Shown here in pieces: positions 1 to 6,309 of a DNA stretch of 7,634 nt. The notes beneath the pieces were generated by a model, which was not told where the DNA came from, searched no databases, and worked only from the letters and a program-made list of their open reading frames with translations. The position numbers and the translations under genes are program-made. The stretch's first letter is position 1; each line of letters starts with the position of its first letter. Source of the stretch: UMGS1474 sp050946775. Lineage in GTDB: Bacteria > Bacillota > Clostridia > Oscillospirales > Acutalibacteraceae. Location of the stretch: NCBI GenBank assembly GCA_050946775.1, contig JBMNVL010000091.1:1-7634 (forward strand), in the 5' to 3' direction.

Positions 1-274
1 CTCAGGATGACAGCGCAATGAAAAGGAGAGTCATCCTGGGCAACATTTTCGACCGCGCCCGGTGGGCAATACAGGGAGAAAATGGTGGGCGCCGCGGTCG
101 GCGATCGGTGAGCGCGATAGCGCCACACCTCAGCCGGGCACCGCAAGTGGGTCACGCGGTAGCCCGAAAAATCTTTTTCCTGCGTCATCCCGCGGGCGGA
201 TGATATCCGCCCCTACTTGTGCCATTTGGCGGGGTACGGCGTACCGCCGGTTTGCGCGCCGCGTTAAGTCCGGC
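1..274. other. Intergenic region with dispersed palindromes, no gene
   Basis: I see no convincing gene here. Three palindromic pieces are visible. Positions 3-11 and 30-38 are a 9-bp inverted repeat (CAGGATGAC/GTCATCCTG) around an 18-base loop. Positions 194-201 and 205-212 form a perfect 8-bp hairpin (GGGCGGAT, loop GAT, ATCCGCCC). Positions 228-248 form a bulged hairpin built on GGTAC/GTACC. Sequences such as CAGGATGAC and GGGCGGAT-type hairpins followed by CCTAC recur between genes in many Clostridia genomes (recalled, not searched). A 61-codon plus-strand frame at 18-203 has no recognisable product and a composition typical of chance. Confidence 0.6.
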
Positions 275-313
275 AAAAAAACGATCCCCGGCAGCTATGC
301 TGCCGGGGATCGT
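275..313 (-). terminator. Intrinsic terminator after the dockerin-repeat gene
   Basis: A perfect 15-bp stem (281-295 paired with 299-313) with a TAT loop is followed, in the minus-strand direction, by seven T residues (A tract at 275-281 on the plus strand). It starts 15 bases beyond the TAA stop of the 329-2842 gene. This is a textbook rho-independent terminator and marks the end of the minus-strand transcription unit. Confidence 0.92.
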
Positions 314-328
314 GGCTATTATGGGTAT

Positions 329-2842
329 TTAGTCCTCAAAGGGGTCCTCGGTGCCGTCGCCGCCTCCGATGGGTTCGCCATCGTCGCCGTTATCCTCAAG
401 CTCCAGCGTTTCGAAAACGCCCTGCAGCGTCTCGATCTGCGCGGCAATCTCGTCCGGGGTGGCGTCGGGGTTGGCGGCCACCGGGCGGGCGGCATCCACC
501 GCCGCTTTCAGCGCGGCGATGCTATCCTCGGTAAAGAGCTCGGCCATAGGCGATGCGAAAAAGGCGTCCATCTGATTGATCACCAGCTGCAGCATCTCCG
601 GGGTGTTCTGGTATTCCAACTCATCCAGAACGTTTGTCATTTCCTCAATCACCGCACCGATCTCCTCGGCGGTGGCGTCTTCGAAGTGGGCTTGCTTAAA
701 GGCCTTGGCGTCGTTTACCACCTGCTGCACCGCCGCAACGCTGTCCGCGGTAAAAGCGTTCGGGTTATCCAGCACCCGCTGGCACTGGCCAAGCGCACTC
801 TCAAACTCCTCCCAGGCAACCTCTTCCTCGCTCTTTTGCTCCAACGCCTCTTGGGCGGCGGCCAGCGCGGCAAACTGCGCGGCGACCTCGTCGGGGGTGG
901 CGTCGGGGTTGGCGGCCACCGGGCGGGCGGCGTCCAAAGCCGCCTTCAGCGCGGCGACGCTGTCCGCGGTATACATCGCTTCGATGAACATCATAACGTC
1001 GTCTATATCATCGATCTTCTTCTGCAGCGCGGCGGGAGTGTTCCGGTATTCCAGTCCGTCCATCGCTTCGTCCATCCGCTCGCACAGCGCGTCGATCTCG
1101 TCAAGATCAGCGTCCTCGAGGTGTGCTTGCTTATAGGCCTCGGCGTCGGCAATCGCCTGGCGCAGCGCATCCACGCTTTCGGCGGTATAAATATCCGCCA
1201 TATCGGGAGCGGTCACCTCGTCCAGCTGGTCGCGGGACATATCCAGCAGATAATCGAAGTAGCTCCAGGGATCGAACTCCTCCTCCAGCCCGTCGAGCGC
1301 CTCCCGGATGGCCGCGAACTGCGCGGCGACCTCGTCGGGGGTGGCGTCGGGATCAGCGGCCACCGGACGGGCGGCGTCCAGCGCCGCGGTCACCGCGGCG
1401 ACGCTCTCGTCGGTATAGGTGCCCAAGGCGCCTTCCCCGATGTTCTCATCGATAAAATCGAGATACGCCTGCAGCGCTTCGGGGGTGTTCTGGGTCTCCA
1501 CGCTGTCCAGCGCGGTCTGCATCCGCTCGCACATCGCCCAGACGTCGGCCGGCTCCACGTTTTCCGCGTTCTCCTCAAGAGCCCCGGCGTCGGCGATCAC
1601 CTGCTGCAGCGCGGCGATGCTTTCGGGGGTAAAGACGTCGGTCAGTTCCGCCTGCATCCGGCAATTCGCCAGCAGTCCCCAGAAAACGTCCCACGGATCG
1701 TCCTCTTCGCCGGACTGGCCGTCTTCCAGCCGCCGCAGAAGGGGTTCGATCTCGTCGAACGCCGCGTTGATGGCGTCATCGTCCTCCTCGCCTTCCAGCA
1801 GGGGACGGGCTTCGTCGGCCAGACGGGCCAGTTCGGCGACGTCGTCGGCGTCAAAGGCGTCGGGATCCTCTTCGGCGCGGCGCAGCAGATCGTCCGCCGC
1901 GTTCAGCAGATTGCGCAGCCGGTCGCGGGGCGTCAGACGGGGTTCCACCCGGTCGATCGCGTTAAGCAGACGGCCGCAGGCGTCGCGCAGATCGTCGTCG
2001 GAAGCGCCGGGATCCTCCAGCACCTGCTGGGCGGCGTCTTTCACCCGGGCCAGTTCTTCCACCGCCTCGGGATCGAACCGCTCGGGCTCTTCCCCGGCGC
2101 GGCGCAGCAGATCCGCGGCCTCACCGATCACGCGATCCAGATCGCCGCGGGGATCGTCCGGCAGGTTGAAGGGATCGTTGGGGAACCGATTGATCTTCTG
2201 GGTGGCGTATTGCAGGATCATCAGGGCGTCGGCCGCGGTCACCTGCCCGTCGCCGTCGACGTCGGCGGCCGCTTTCTGCCCGTCGGTCATGGTGATCTTG
2301 CTGGTAGCGCCCTGCAGCGCCATCAGCGCGTCGGCGGCGGTGATATCCCCGCTGCCGTCCACGTCGCCGATCTGCGACAAGGGGAAGGTTTCGGGAATAA
2401 AGCCGGAAACCACCAGCTCCTTGCCGTCGCCGCTGATCTGATAGATGATCTCATCCAGCGGATAGGCGGTACCGCCGTACACGAAACGGAACCCGTCGGC
2501 AAAAACGTAGCCCTCTTTGGCGGCCAGCCGGGCGGCATAAACGTAGCCCCGGTCCGCCAGGGCCGGCTCGTCAAATTCGGCCAGACTGGACAGAACGTGC
2601 CCGTCGGTGGTATCGGTCCAGGTCTGCTCGACCAGCTCCATCTGGTCGGTCAGCCCCGGCTCGTTGGGATTGACCTCCCCCTCGAAACCCACCGGCTGGT
2701 TGGCAAACAGCACCGTCCAGACGCGGCCGATGTCCACCAGCTCGATAGCGGCGTCGCCCTTGGCCAGCGCCGACATCGGCAGCGCCGCCAGCAGCATAAC
2801 CGCCGCCAGCAACAGGCCCAGCGTACGTTTTGCGTGTTTCAT
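329..2842 (-). CDS. Secreted protein with two dockerin-type repeats and tandem FIVAR-like helical repeats
   Basis: This 837-residue protein is predicted to be exported. A signal peptide is clear: Lys/Arg-containing start, hydrophobic core at about residues 8-25, and a likely cut after ALA at 27. Residues 30-155 look like a beta-rich surface domain. Residues 159-183 and 193-217 are two dockerin-type calcium loops (DVDGSGDITAADAL and DVDGDGQVTAADAL, with D160, D162, D166 and D194, D196, D198 as likely ligands). Residues 236-815 are about eight helical units of 65-75 residues resembling FIVAR domains, with motifs such as YTADSVAALKAALDAARPVA and PDATPDEVAAQ. The C terminus is short and acidic, with no LPXTG, SLH or transmembrane anchor. 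The start is fixed by AAGGAGGT at 2850-2857. The function is unknown: adhesion, a spacer, or assembly on cohesin-like partners are possible. Dockerin type I is convincing; FIVAR is by resemblance. Confidence 0.9.
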   Translation of the reverse strand: MKHAKRTLGLLLAAVMLLAALPMSALAKGDAAIELVDIGRVWTVLFANQPVGFEGEVNPNEPGLTDQMELVEQTWTDTTDGHVLSSLAEFDEPALADRGYVYAARLAAKEGYVFADGFRFVYGGTAYPLDEIIYQISGDGKELVVSGFIPETFPLSQIGDVDGSGDITAADALMALQGATSKITMTDGQKAAADVDGDGQVTAADALMILQYATQKINRFPNDPFNLPDDPRGDLDRVIGEAADLLRRAGEEPERFDPEAVEELARVKDAAQQVLEDPGASDDDLRDACGRLLNAIDRVEPRLTPRDRLRNLLNAADDLLRRAEEDPDAFDADDVAELARLADEARPLLEGEEDDDAINAAFDEIEPLLRRLEDGQSGEEDDPWDVFWGLLANCRMQAELTDVFTPESIAALQQVIADAGALEENAENVEPADVWAMCERMQTALDSVETQNTPEALQAYLDFIDENIGEGALGTYTDESVAAVTAALDAARPVAADPDATPDEVAAQFAAIREALDGLEEEFDPWSYFDYLLDMSRDQLDEVTAPDMADIYTAESVDALRQAIADAEAYKQAHLEDADLDEIDALCERMDEAMDGLEYRNTPAALQKKIDDIDDVMMFIEAMYTADSVAALKAALDAARPVAANPDATPDEVAAQFAALAAAQEALEQKSEEEVAWEEFESALGQCQRVLDNPNAFTADSVAAVQQVVNDAKAFKQAHFEDATAEEIGAVIEEMTNVLDELEYQNTPEMLQLVINQMDAFFASPMAELFTEDSIAALKAAVDAARPVAANPDATPDEIAAQIETLQGVFETLELEDNGDDGEPIGGGDGTEDPFED
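439..1402 (-). repeat. In-frame DNA repeat, three copies inside the dockerin-repeat gene
   Basis: Three copies of a roughly 80-base unit start at 439, 877 and 1321, spaced 438 and 444 bases apart (146 and 148 codons). They encode the DAARPVAA(N/D)PDATPDE segment of the second helical unit of each pair. The first 31 bases of the copies at 877 and 1321 are identical. The copy at 439 has diverged slightly. Such near-identity at the DNA level suggests recent duplication or gene conversion of a two-unit module. Confidence 0.85.
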
Positions 2843-2874
2843 ATCCGTGACCTCCTTGTTTTATTTGCGTATCC

Positions 2875-2904
2875 ATCATACCACATCCGCCTGCCAAATG
2901 GCAA
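2875..2904 (-). promoter_or_regulatory. Extended -10 promoter for the dockerin-repeat gene
   Basis: On the minus strand, TTGCCA (2899-2904) is followed after 18 bases by TATGAT (2875-2880). A TGG precedes the -10, giving the extended TGnTATGAT form. It lies in the 79-base gap after the flippase-like gene and just upstream of the AAGGAGGT ribosome binding site. A small palindrome TGCCA-AA-TGGCA (2892-2903) overlaps the -35 and could bind a regulator. No terminator separates the gene from its upstream neighbour, so read-through is also possible. Confidence 0.6.
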
Positions 2905-2921
2905 GCGAAAAATCCGCATTG

Positions 2922-3950
2922 TCACGACCCCTTGGCGGCGATGGGCGGCTTGCGTTCCCCGGCGCGCAGAGTAAAGACCGCGCCGGCGACCAGCGTGAGA
3001 TAAAACGTGATGACCCGCCACAGGATCAGCGCGACGCCCAGCTGACCGTCGCCGGTGAAAAACCGTTGAAAGAAAAAGTAGAAAAAGCCCTCGGCGCCCA
3101 CGCCGGCGCCCGGAATGGGGATGAAGGCCGACACCATCATCACGAACGCCTGCGCCGCCACGATGGTCAGCGGATCCACCGCCGTCAGCCCGAACGCCCG
3201 GTAAAGCAGATACGGGATGACCATGTAGACCAGCAGCTGCGCCACCGACAAAGCCAGCGCCAGCAAAATGGTGGGGATCTGTCCCGTCATTTTGCGAAAG
3301 CACTCCCGGAACTGGCGCAGCTCCCGGTCCATGTAGTCGATGCGCGCCTGCGGATCCTTGACCAGCCGGATCTTCGCCAGCAGCCGGATGATCCCCCGGC
3401 TGAGCTTGTCGGTGAACGCCGGAAAAAGCGCCACCGCCACCAGCGCCGCCATCACCAGAAGATTGATGGCGAAGCCCACCAGCACCACCAGCGAAAAGTT
3501 GCTGACCGACAGGCGGAAATAGTCCAGCCGCAGGATCAGCAGCACCGCCGAGACCACCACCAGCGCCGCCTGATAGACGATGAATTTGGACAACAGCGCG
3601 TTCATCGCCACCCCCAGCGGCACGCCCTGGCGGGTCAGATAATACGCCTGGAAGGGCTGTCCGCCCGAGGCAAAGGGGGTGATGGCGTTGAAATACTGGC
3701 CGCCCATCGCCACCCGAAAGCTGTTCAAAAACCGCTGCCCCGGATAAGCCGGGCGGAGCATCCGGTGAAGGATACCGGCCTCCAGCAGCCAGTAGACGAT
3801 CATGCAGCCGACCGCCGCCGCGACCCACCACAGCCGCAGCCGGTGGAATTGCCGCGCCAGCGCGCCGGCGTCGGACGAGAAAAAGACGAAGCCCAACACG
3901 ATCAGTCCGCAGGAGACGCAGATGAAGATATTGAGTTTTTTGTTTTTCAC
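2922..3950 (-). CDS. YbhN/UPF0104 flippase-like integral membrane protein (LPG_synthase_TM family)
   Basis: This is a 342-residue polytopic inner-membrane protein. Hydrophobic segments lie at about residues 6-24, 39-59, 118-141, 152-176, 227-250, 262-280 and 304-328. Two family hallmarks are visible: ITPFASGGQP at 90-99 and IPIPGAGVGAEGF at 277-289, as in the transmembrane region of lysylphosphatidylglycerol synthases and YbhN/AglD proteins. The soluble aminoacyl-transfer domain of MprF is absent, so lipid lysylation is not expected. A role in moving or handling a lipid-linked product is inferred. I choose GTG at 3950, which lies 4 bases after the glycosyltransferase stop and has AAAGGCGG 9 bases upstream. 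The frame stays open to 4130, but that extension overlaps the upstream gene and is Arg/Pro-rich nonsense. The pairing with the glycosyltransferase suggests a shared glycolipid or cell-envelope pathway. Confidence 0.88.
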   Translation of the reverse strand: MKNKKLNIFICVSCGLIVLGFVFFSSDAGALARQFHRLRLWWVAAAVGCMIVYWLLEAGILHRMLRPAYPGQRFLNSFRVAMGGQYFNAITPFASGGQPFQAYYLTRQGVPLGVAMNALLSKFIVYQAALVVVSAVLLILRLDYFRLSVSNFSLVVLVGFAINLLVMAALVAVALFPAFTDKLSRGIIRLLAKIRLVKDPQARIDYMDRELRQFRECFRKMTGQIPTILLALALSVAQLLVYMVIPYLLYRAFGLTAVDPLTIVAAQAFVMMVSAFIPIPGAGVGAEGFFYFFFQRFFTGDGQLGVALILWRVITFYLTLVAGAVFTLRAGERKPPIAAKGS

Positions 3951-3954
3951 GTCC

Positions 3955-5007
3955 TCATACCGCCTTTTTTGTTTTCTGGCGCCGCGGATGGGCGATCCGG
4001 GCGGTGTAGAACGCGTCCCACATCTTCGCGACGTTTTCGGTGGAATAATACGCGCTGCCCGCCGCCGATCGCTCGCTCGCCTGCCGGAACGCTTCCCCGT
4101 CGGTACACAGCCGGTCGATGGCGCTGACAAAGCCGTCCGTATCGGGGCACATCCGCACGTAATCCGACACCACGCCGTGGTATTCGGGCAGATCCCGCAC
4201 CACGATGGGCATATGGCAGTTGAGCGCCTCGAGAATGGTCATGGGGAACAGCTCCGCGAAGGAGGGCAGCAGCAGCAGATCGGCGGCGTTGTACCAATCG
4301 TTCATCTCGCCGCGATCCACCATGCCGACGAACCGCAGATTGTCCGGCGGCGCGGCCATGACGGCCTTGATCTGTTCGTAGCCGTCGCTGATCTTGCCAA
4401 AGGAAAACCCGCCCAGCCACAAAAACAGCTTGTCGGGATGCGCCTTGGCGACCTCGACGAAATCCAGCACCCCTTTGCGGATCTGCAATTGTCCCGCGCC
4501 GATGACGATCCGCTTGTCCCGGGGAAGTCCCAGCCGGTCCCGCAGCGCCGCCTTTTCTTCGGCGGACAGGGGATAAAACGCGTCGGTCGACACGCAGTTG
4601 GGGATGTAGGTGATCTTGTCCCGCTCGATCCCGGCCTCCACCAGATCCTCCACGAAATGGGGATTGACGGTGACCAGATCGTCCATCGCGTGGTAAAACC
4701 GCATCACGTACCAGTAAAAGGGCGCCCTGGCGATTTTCCACAGATGGACGCTCTCCTCCAGCGTTTTGGGGACGAAATGCACGAATCCCACCGTTGTGCC
4801 CCGGTGACGGGCGATGGGCAGCGTCAGGAAAAAGCCGGGGTTGATGGTGTGGTAATGATAAATATCCGCCTGCTTGACGGTGTTTTTCTGCAGACGGTAC
4901 TTGTCCGGGTAATAGGTTTGCAACAGGGTCATCAGTTCCTCGTAAACCGACAACACGCCATGGCCCTTGGTCATATCGGCCTTGGACATCATGGAGATGG
5001 TGTTCAT
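3955..5007 (-). CDS. GT4-family glycosyltransferase, probable glycolipid synthesis
   Basis: This 350-residue enzyme has the GT-B fold layout of family 4. The N-terminal half carries the acceptor region (HYHTINPGFF at 51-60, FVHFVPKTLEESVHL at 75-89, DDLVTVNPHF at 109-118). The C-terminal half carries the donor site: GAGQLQIRKG at 170-179 and the E-x7-E motif E252...E260 in AELFPMTILEAL. GT4 retaining enzymes transfer a sugar from a nucleotide-sugar donor at the cytoplasmic face. The N-terminal pattern (ADMTKGHGVLSVYEELMTLL, then HYHTI and YVHF-like motifs) resembles, from memory, the CpoA/LafB-type enzymes that add a second sugar to glucosyl-diacylglycerol, a lipoteichoic acid anchor. The exact sugar and acceptor cannot be read from the sequence. 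The start at 5007 has GAGGGG 6 bases upstream. The next gene is a flippase-like membrane protein, translationally close. Confidence 0.88.
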   Translation of the reverse strand: MNTISMMSKADMTKGHGVLSVYEELMTLLQTYYPDKYRLQKNTVKQADIYHYHTINPGFFLTLPIARHRGTTVGFVHFVPKTLEESVHLWKIARAPFYWYVMRFYHAMDDLVTVNPHFVEDLVEAGIERDKITYIPNCVSTDAFYPLSAEEKAALRDRLGLPRDKRIVIGAGQLQIRKGVLDFVEVAKAHPDKLFLWLGGFSFGKISDGYEQIKAVMAAPPDNLRFVGMVDRGEMNDWYNAADLLLLPSFAELFPMTILEALNCHMPIVVRDLPEYHGVVSDYVRMCPDTDGFVSAIDRLCTDGEAFRQASERSAAGSAYYSTENVAKMWDAFYTARIAHPRRQKTKKAV

Positions 5008-5022
5008 ACTCGTCCCCTCTCT

Positions 5023-5056
5023 TTGTGGTAGTCTTTATACTCGTACTTTACCACAA
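5023..5056. promoter_or_regulatory. Inverted repeat at the glycosyltransferase promoter, possible operator
   Basis: TTGTGGTA (5023-5030) is the exact reverse complement of TACCACAA (5049-5056), with 18 bases between. The right arm overlaps the proposed -10 of the minus-strand promoter by two bases, and the left arm lies downstream in the 5' untranslated leader. An 8-bp perfect pair at this position could be an operator for a dimeric regulator. A chance repeat cannot be excluded. Confidence 0.4.
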
Positions 5057-5073
5057 TTATCACCCGATTGCAA
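5045..5073 (-). promoter_or_regulatory. Promoter for the glycosyltransferase/flippase-like gene pair
   Basis: On the minus strand, TTGCAA (5068-5073) is followed after exactly 17 bases by TAAAGT (5045-5050). Transcription would start near 5038, about 30 bases before the ATG at 5007, leaving room for the GAGGGG ribosome binding site (5014-5019). The -10 is not consensus. TATAAA at 5034-5039 is an alternative but has no good -35. Confidence 0.5.
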
Positions 5074-5116
5074 CCAAAAACCCAACGAAAAACCCGGTCA
5101 AATCTGTGAGAGCCTC

Positions 5117-5156
5117 TTAAAAACGAAGATCCTGCCCCTGGGGCAGGATCTTCGTT
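5117..5156 (-). terminator. Intrinsic terminator after luxS
   Basis: A 17-bp perfect inverted repeat (5122-5138 with 5140-5156) forms a very stable hairpin. In the minus-strand direction it is followed by a short T run (A tract 5119-5123 on the plus strand). It sits 10 bases beyond the luxS stop and separates luxS from the downstream glycosyltransferase promoter, so luxS is probably monocistronic. Confidence 0.88.
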
Positions 5157-5166
5157 ATCGTTCATC

Positions 5167-5691
5167 TTACGAATCGAAAAAATGCCGGCCATCGCCGGTC
5201 ACTGGCCGTTCGGCCCTGGGATAGGCAAAGATCGCGTCGTTTTCGGCGTTGGCTTCCAGATAGGCGGCGAATTCCCGCGCGTACCATTTGGCCATCCCCA
5301 GATTGTGCATCAGGCAGTGCCCGCAGTTGACCGGCGCGGCGCCGGGCACCTCCCGCGCGTCCTCCACGGCCTTGAAGGCGCGCAGCAGCAGATCGTACAG
5401 CTCCCGCGGCGCGCGGTTCCCCTTGAGGATCAGATAAAAGCCGGTCAGACAGCCCATCGGCCCCCAGTAGACGACCTCGTCTTTCCAGTCGGGGTCGTTG
5501 CGCAGGAAGGTGGCGATGATGTGCTCCAGCGAATGCATGGCAGCGACGTCAACGACCGGCTCTCGGTTGGGCCTTTTCAGCCGGACGTCGTAGGTCGTGA
5601 CCGACCACTCGCCCAGGCGATCCACCCGGCTGGTGAAAATGCCGGGGACGATGCGGGTATGGTCTACCGAAAAGCTTTGAATCAGTTCCAT
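5167..5691 (-). CDS. luxS: S-ribosylhomocysteine lyase LuxS
   Basis: LuxS cleaves S-ribosylhomocysteine to homocysteine and 4,5-dihydroxy-2,3-pentanedione, the precursor of autoinducer AI-2. It is a cytosolic step of the activated methyl cycle. The 174-residue length is slightly above the usual 150-170. The metal site is intact: HSLEH at 53-57 gives H53 and H57 plus catalytic E56, and C123 in NCGHC is the third ligand. The catalytic cysteine is C81 in GCLTGFY. R37 in the DVRLKRPN stretch is probably the conserved substrate-binding arginine. In many LuxS proteins the third-ligand motif reads ECGNY; here it is NCGHC, a mild variation. The start at 5691 has AAAGGAG 8 bases upstream and a good promoter, and a terminator follows. 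No methyl-cycle partner such as pfs is adjacent in this window. Confidence 0.96.
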   Translation of the reverse strand: MELIQSFSVDHTRIVPGIFTSRVDRLGEWSVTTYDVRLKRPNREPVVDVAAMHSLEHIIATFLRNDPDWKDEVVYWGPMGCLTGFYLILKGNRAPRELYDLLLRAFKAVEDAREVPGAAPVNCGHCLMHNLGMAKWYAREFAAYLEANAENDAIFAYPRAERPVTGDGRHFFDS

Positions 5692-5732
5692 ATTCGTTTC
5701 TCCTTTGTTCCATGATTCTTGGTCGTGTCATT

Positions 5733-5760
5733 AGTATAACATGAAAACGGCAATTTTCAA
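5733..5760 (-). promoter_or_regulatory. Promoter of luxS
   Basis: On the minus strand, TTGAAA (5755-5760) is followed after 16 bases by TATACT (5733-5738). The start of transcription would lie near 5726, with the AAAGGAG site at 5700-5706 inside a short leader. No riboswitch-sized leader is present, so control through an S-adenosylmethionine leader RNA is unlikely. Confidence 0.7.
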
Positions 5761-5792
5761 TCCTTTTGCAGATACAGGCTGAACCGCAAGGG

Positions 5793-5969
5793 ACATCGCC
5801 GCCCGCGGCGGCTGATGATGTTTCTCCGCTTGCGCTCCGAAATGATGTTGCTCGCTATCGCTCACAATGATGCGATGTTTGCCCTTCATGTGCCGCAGGC
5901 ACATATCATTGCCGCAGGCAACATCATGTGCGAAGCACGCATCATTTGCCCGTCAGGGCAAACATCATT
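5793..5969. repeat. Array of short hairpins with ATCAT/ATGAT linkers
   Basis: This stretch has no gene but is almost entirely small palindromes. Clear stems are GCCGCC-cgc-GGCGGC (5798-5812), ATGTGCC-gca-GGCACAT (5888-5904), TTGCC-gca-GGCAA (5909-5921), GTGC-gaa-GCAC (5928-5938) and TTTGCCC-gtca-GGGCAAA (5945-5962). Linkers read ATGATG on the left (5842, 5867) and ATCAT on the right (5905, 5923, 5941, 5964). Left and right halves also mirror each other: 5842-5851 with 5918-5927 (10 bp), 5867-5874 with 5938-5945 (8 bp), 5874-5884 with 5956-5966 (11 bp). It could fold as several small hairpins or as a large cruciform. Probably a dispersed intergenic repeat; its origin is unknown. Confidence 0.8.
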
Positions 5970-5970
5970 G

Positions 5971-6000
5971 AAAAAACCTCGTCTTGCGACGAGGTTTTTC
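5971..6000. terminator. Bidirectional intrinsic terminator at the composition boundary
   Basis: AAAAACCTCGTC (5972-5983) pairs perfectly with GACGAGGTTTTT (5988-5999) around a TTGC loop. The stem is followed by T runs in both directions. No gene ends here on either strand, so it probably insulates luxS from transcription out of the right-hand segment, or it is the last unit of the hairpin array. Confidence 0.8.
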
Positions 6001-6296
6001 TGTATAAGAGCGCCATAAGGATACACGCTTGTCATCCCGACAAATTTGAATTTGAAAACCACGATTTCATAAGTGGTTACTGCCCCTCATAGGGCTTTAA
6101 TAAAATCCTCCAAAACGCTTGAAAACAAAGGATTTATCGCAATGTGTCCGCCTTATCCCTTTATACGATTTCACTTGCGTTTATGCTTCCCTCGCCACCT
6201 CATAAGGGCAAAAATAAGGGAAGAAAAATCTGATAACAAGCTATAAAAACAAGTGGCAATCGGGAAACTGTGACATATGTGCGAATATATTATACT
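6001..6296. other. AT-rich region with stem-loops, no gene recognised
   Basis: I see no convincing coding sequence in these roughly 300 bases. Small stem-loops are present: AACCAC/GTGGTT (6057-6062 with 6073-6078), GCCC/GGGC (6082-6085 with 6092-6095) and CTTCCCT/AGGGAAG (6186-6192 with 6217-6223). Short minus-strand frames run through it (for example a 25-codon frame starting on GTG near 6172 and ending near 6098), without a ribosome binding site. The dense stems could be part of the end, leader or transfer region of a mobile element. Confidence 0.5.
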
Positions 6297-6309
6297 GGAG
6301 GATTTCAAG

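Noticed and set aside
62..2974. A 970-codon open frame on the plus strand
   Set aside because: It is antisense to the dockerin-repeat gene, whose signal peptide, domains, ribosome binding site and terminator are all clear. The plus-strand translation is rich in Gly, Arg, His and Gln with no domains, as expected from a GC-rich shadow frame.
2607..4127. A 506-codon open frame on the plus strand, and a 409-codon one at 3802-5031
   Set aside because: Both are antisense to the flippase-like and glycosyltransferase genes and have low-complexity, His/Gln/Arg-rich translations with no motif.
3951..4130. N-terminal extension of the flippase-like protein to 4130
   Set aside because: It overlaps the glycosyltransferase end, is Arg/Pro/Ser-rich, and the GTG at 3950 has a plausible ribosome binding site next to the first membrane segment.
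5692..5760. S-adenosylmethionine or other riboswitch upstream of luxS
   Set aside because: The leader between the promoter and start codon is only about 35 bases, too short for a known riboswitch.
5793..5969. CRISPR-like array
   Set aside because: The linkers are only 5-8 bases and inverted between the two halves, spacers are themselves palindromes, and no cas gene is near. It is a hairpin array instead.
5906..6090. Minus-strand open frame through the terminator and hairpin array
   Set aside because: It has no ribosome binding site and would translate a terminator and palindromes; the frame is open by chance.
6271..6296. GTGACA and TATACT as a tnpV promoter
   Set aside because: The spacing is only 15 bases and transcription would begin near 6303, after the GGAGG site, leaving the mRNA without its ribosome binding site.
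6277..6309. Upstream ATG start for tnpV
   Set aside because: The good GGAGG site lies inside this extension and serves the ATG at 6310, where family similarity begins.
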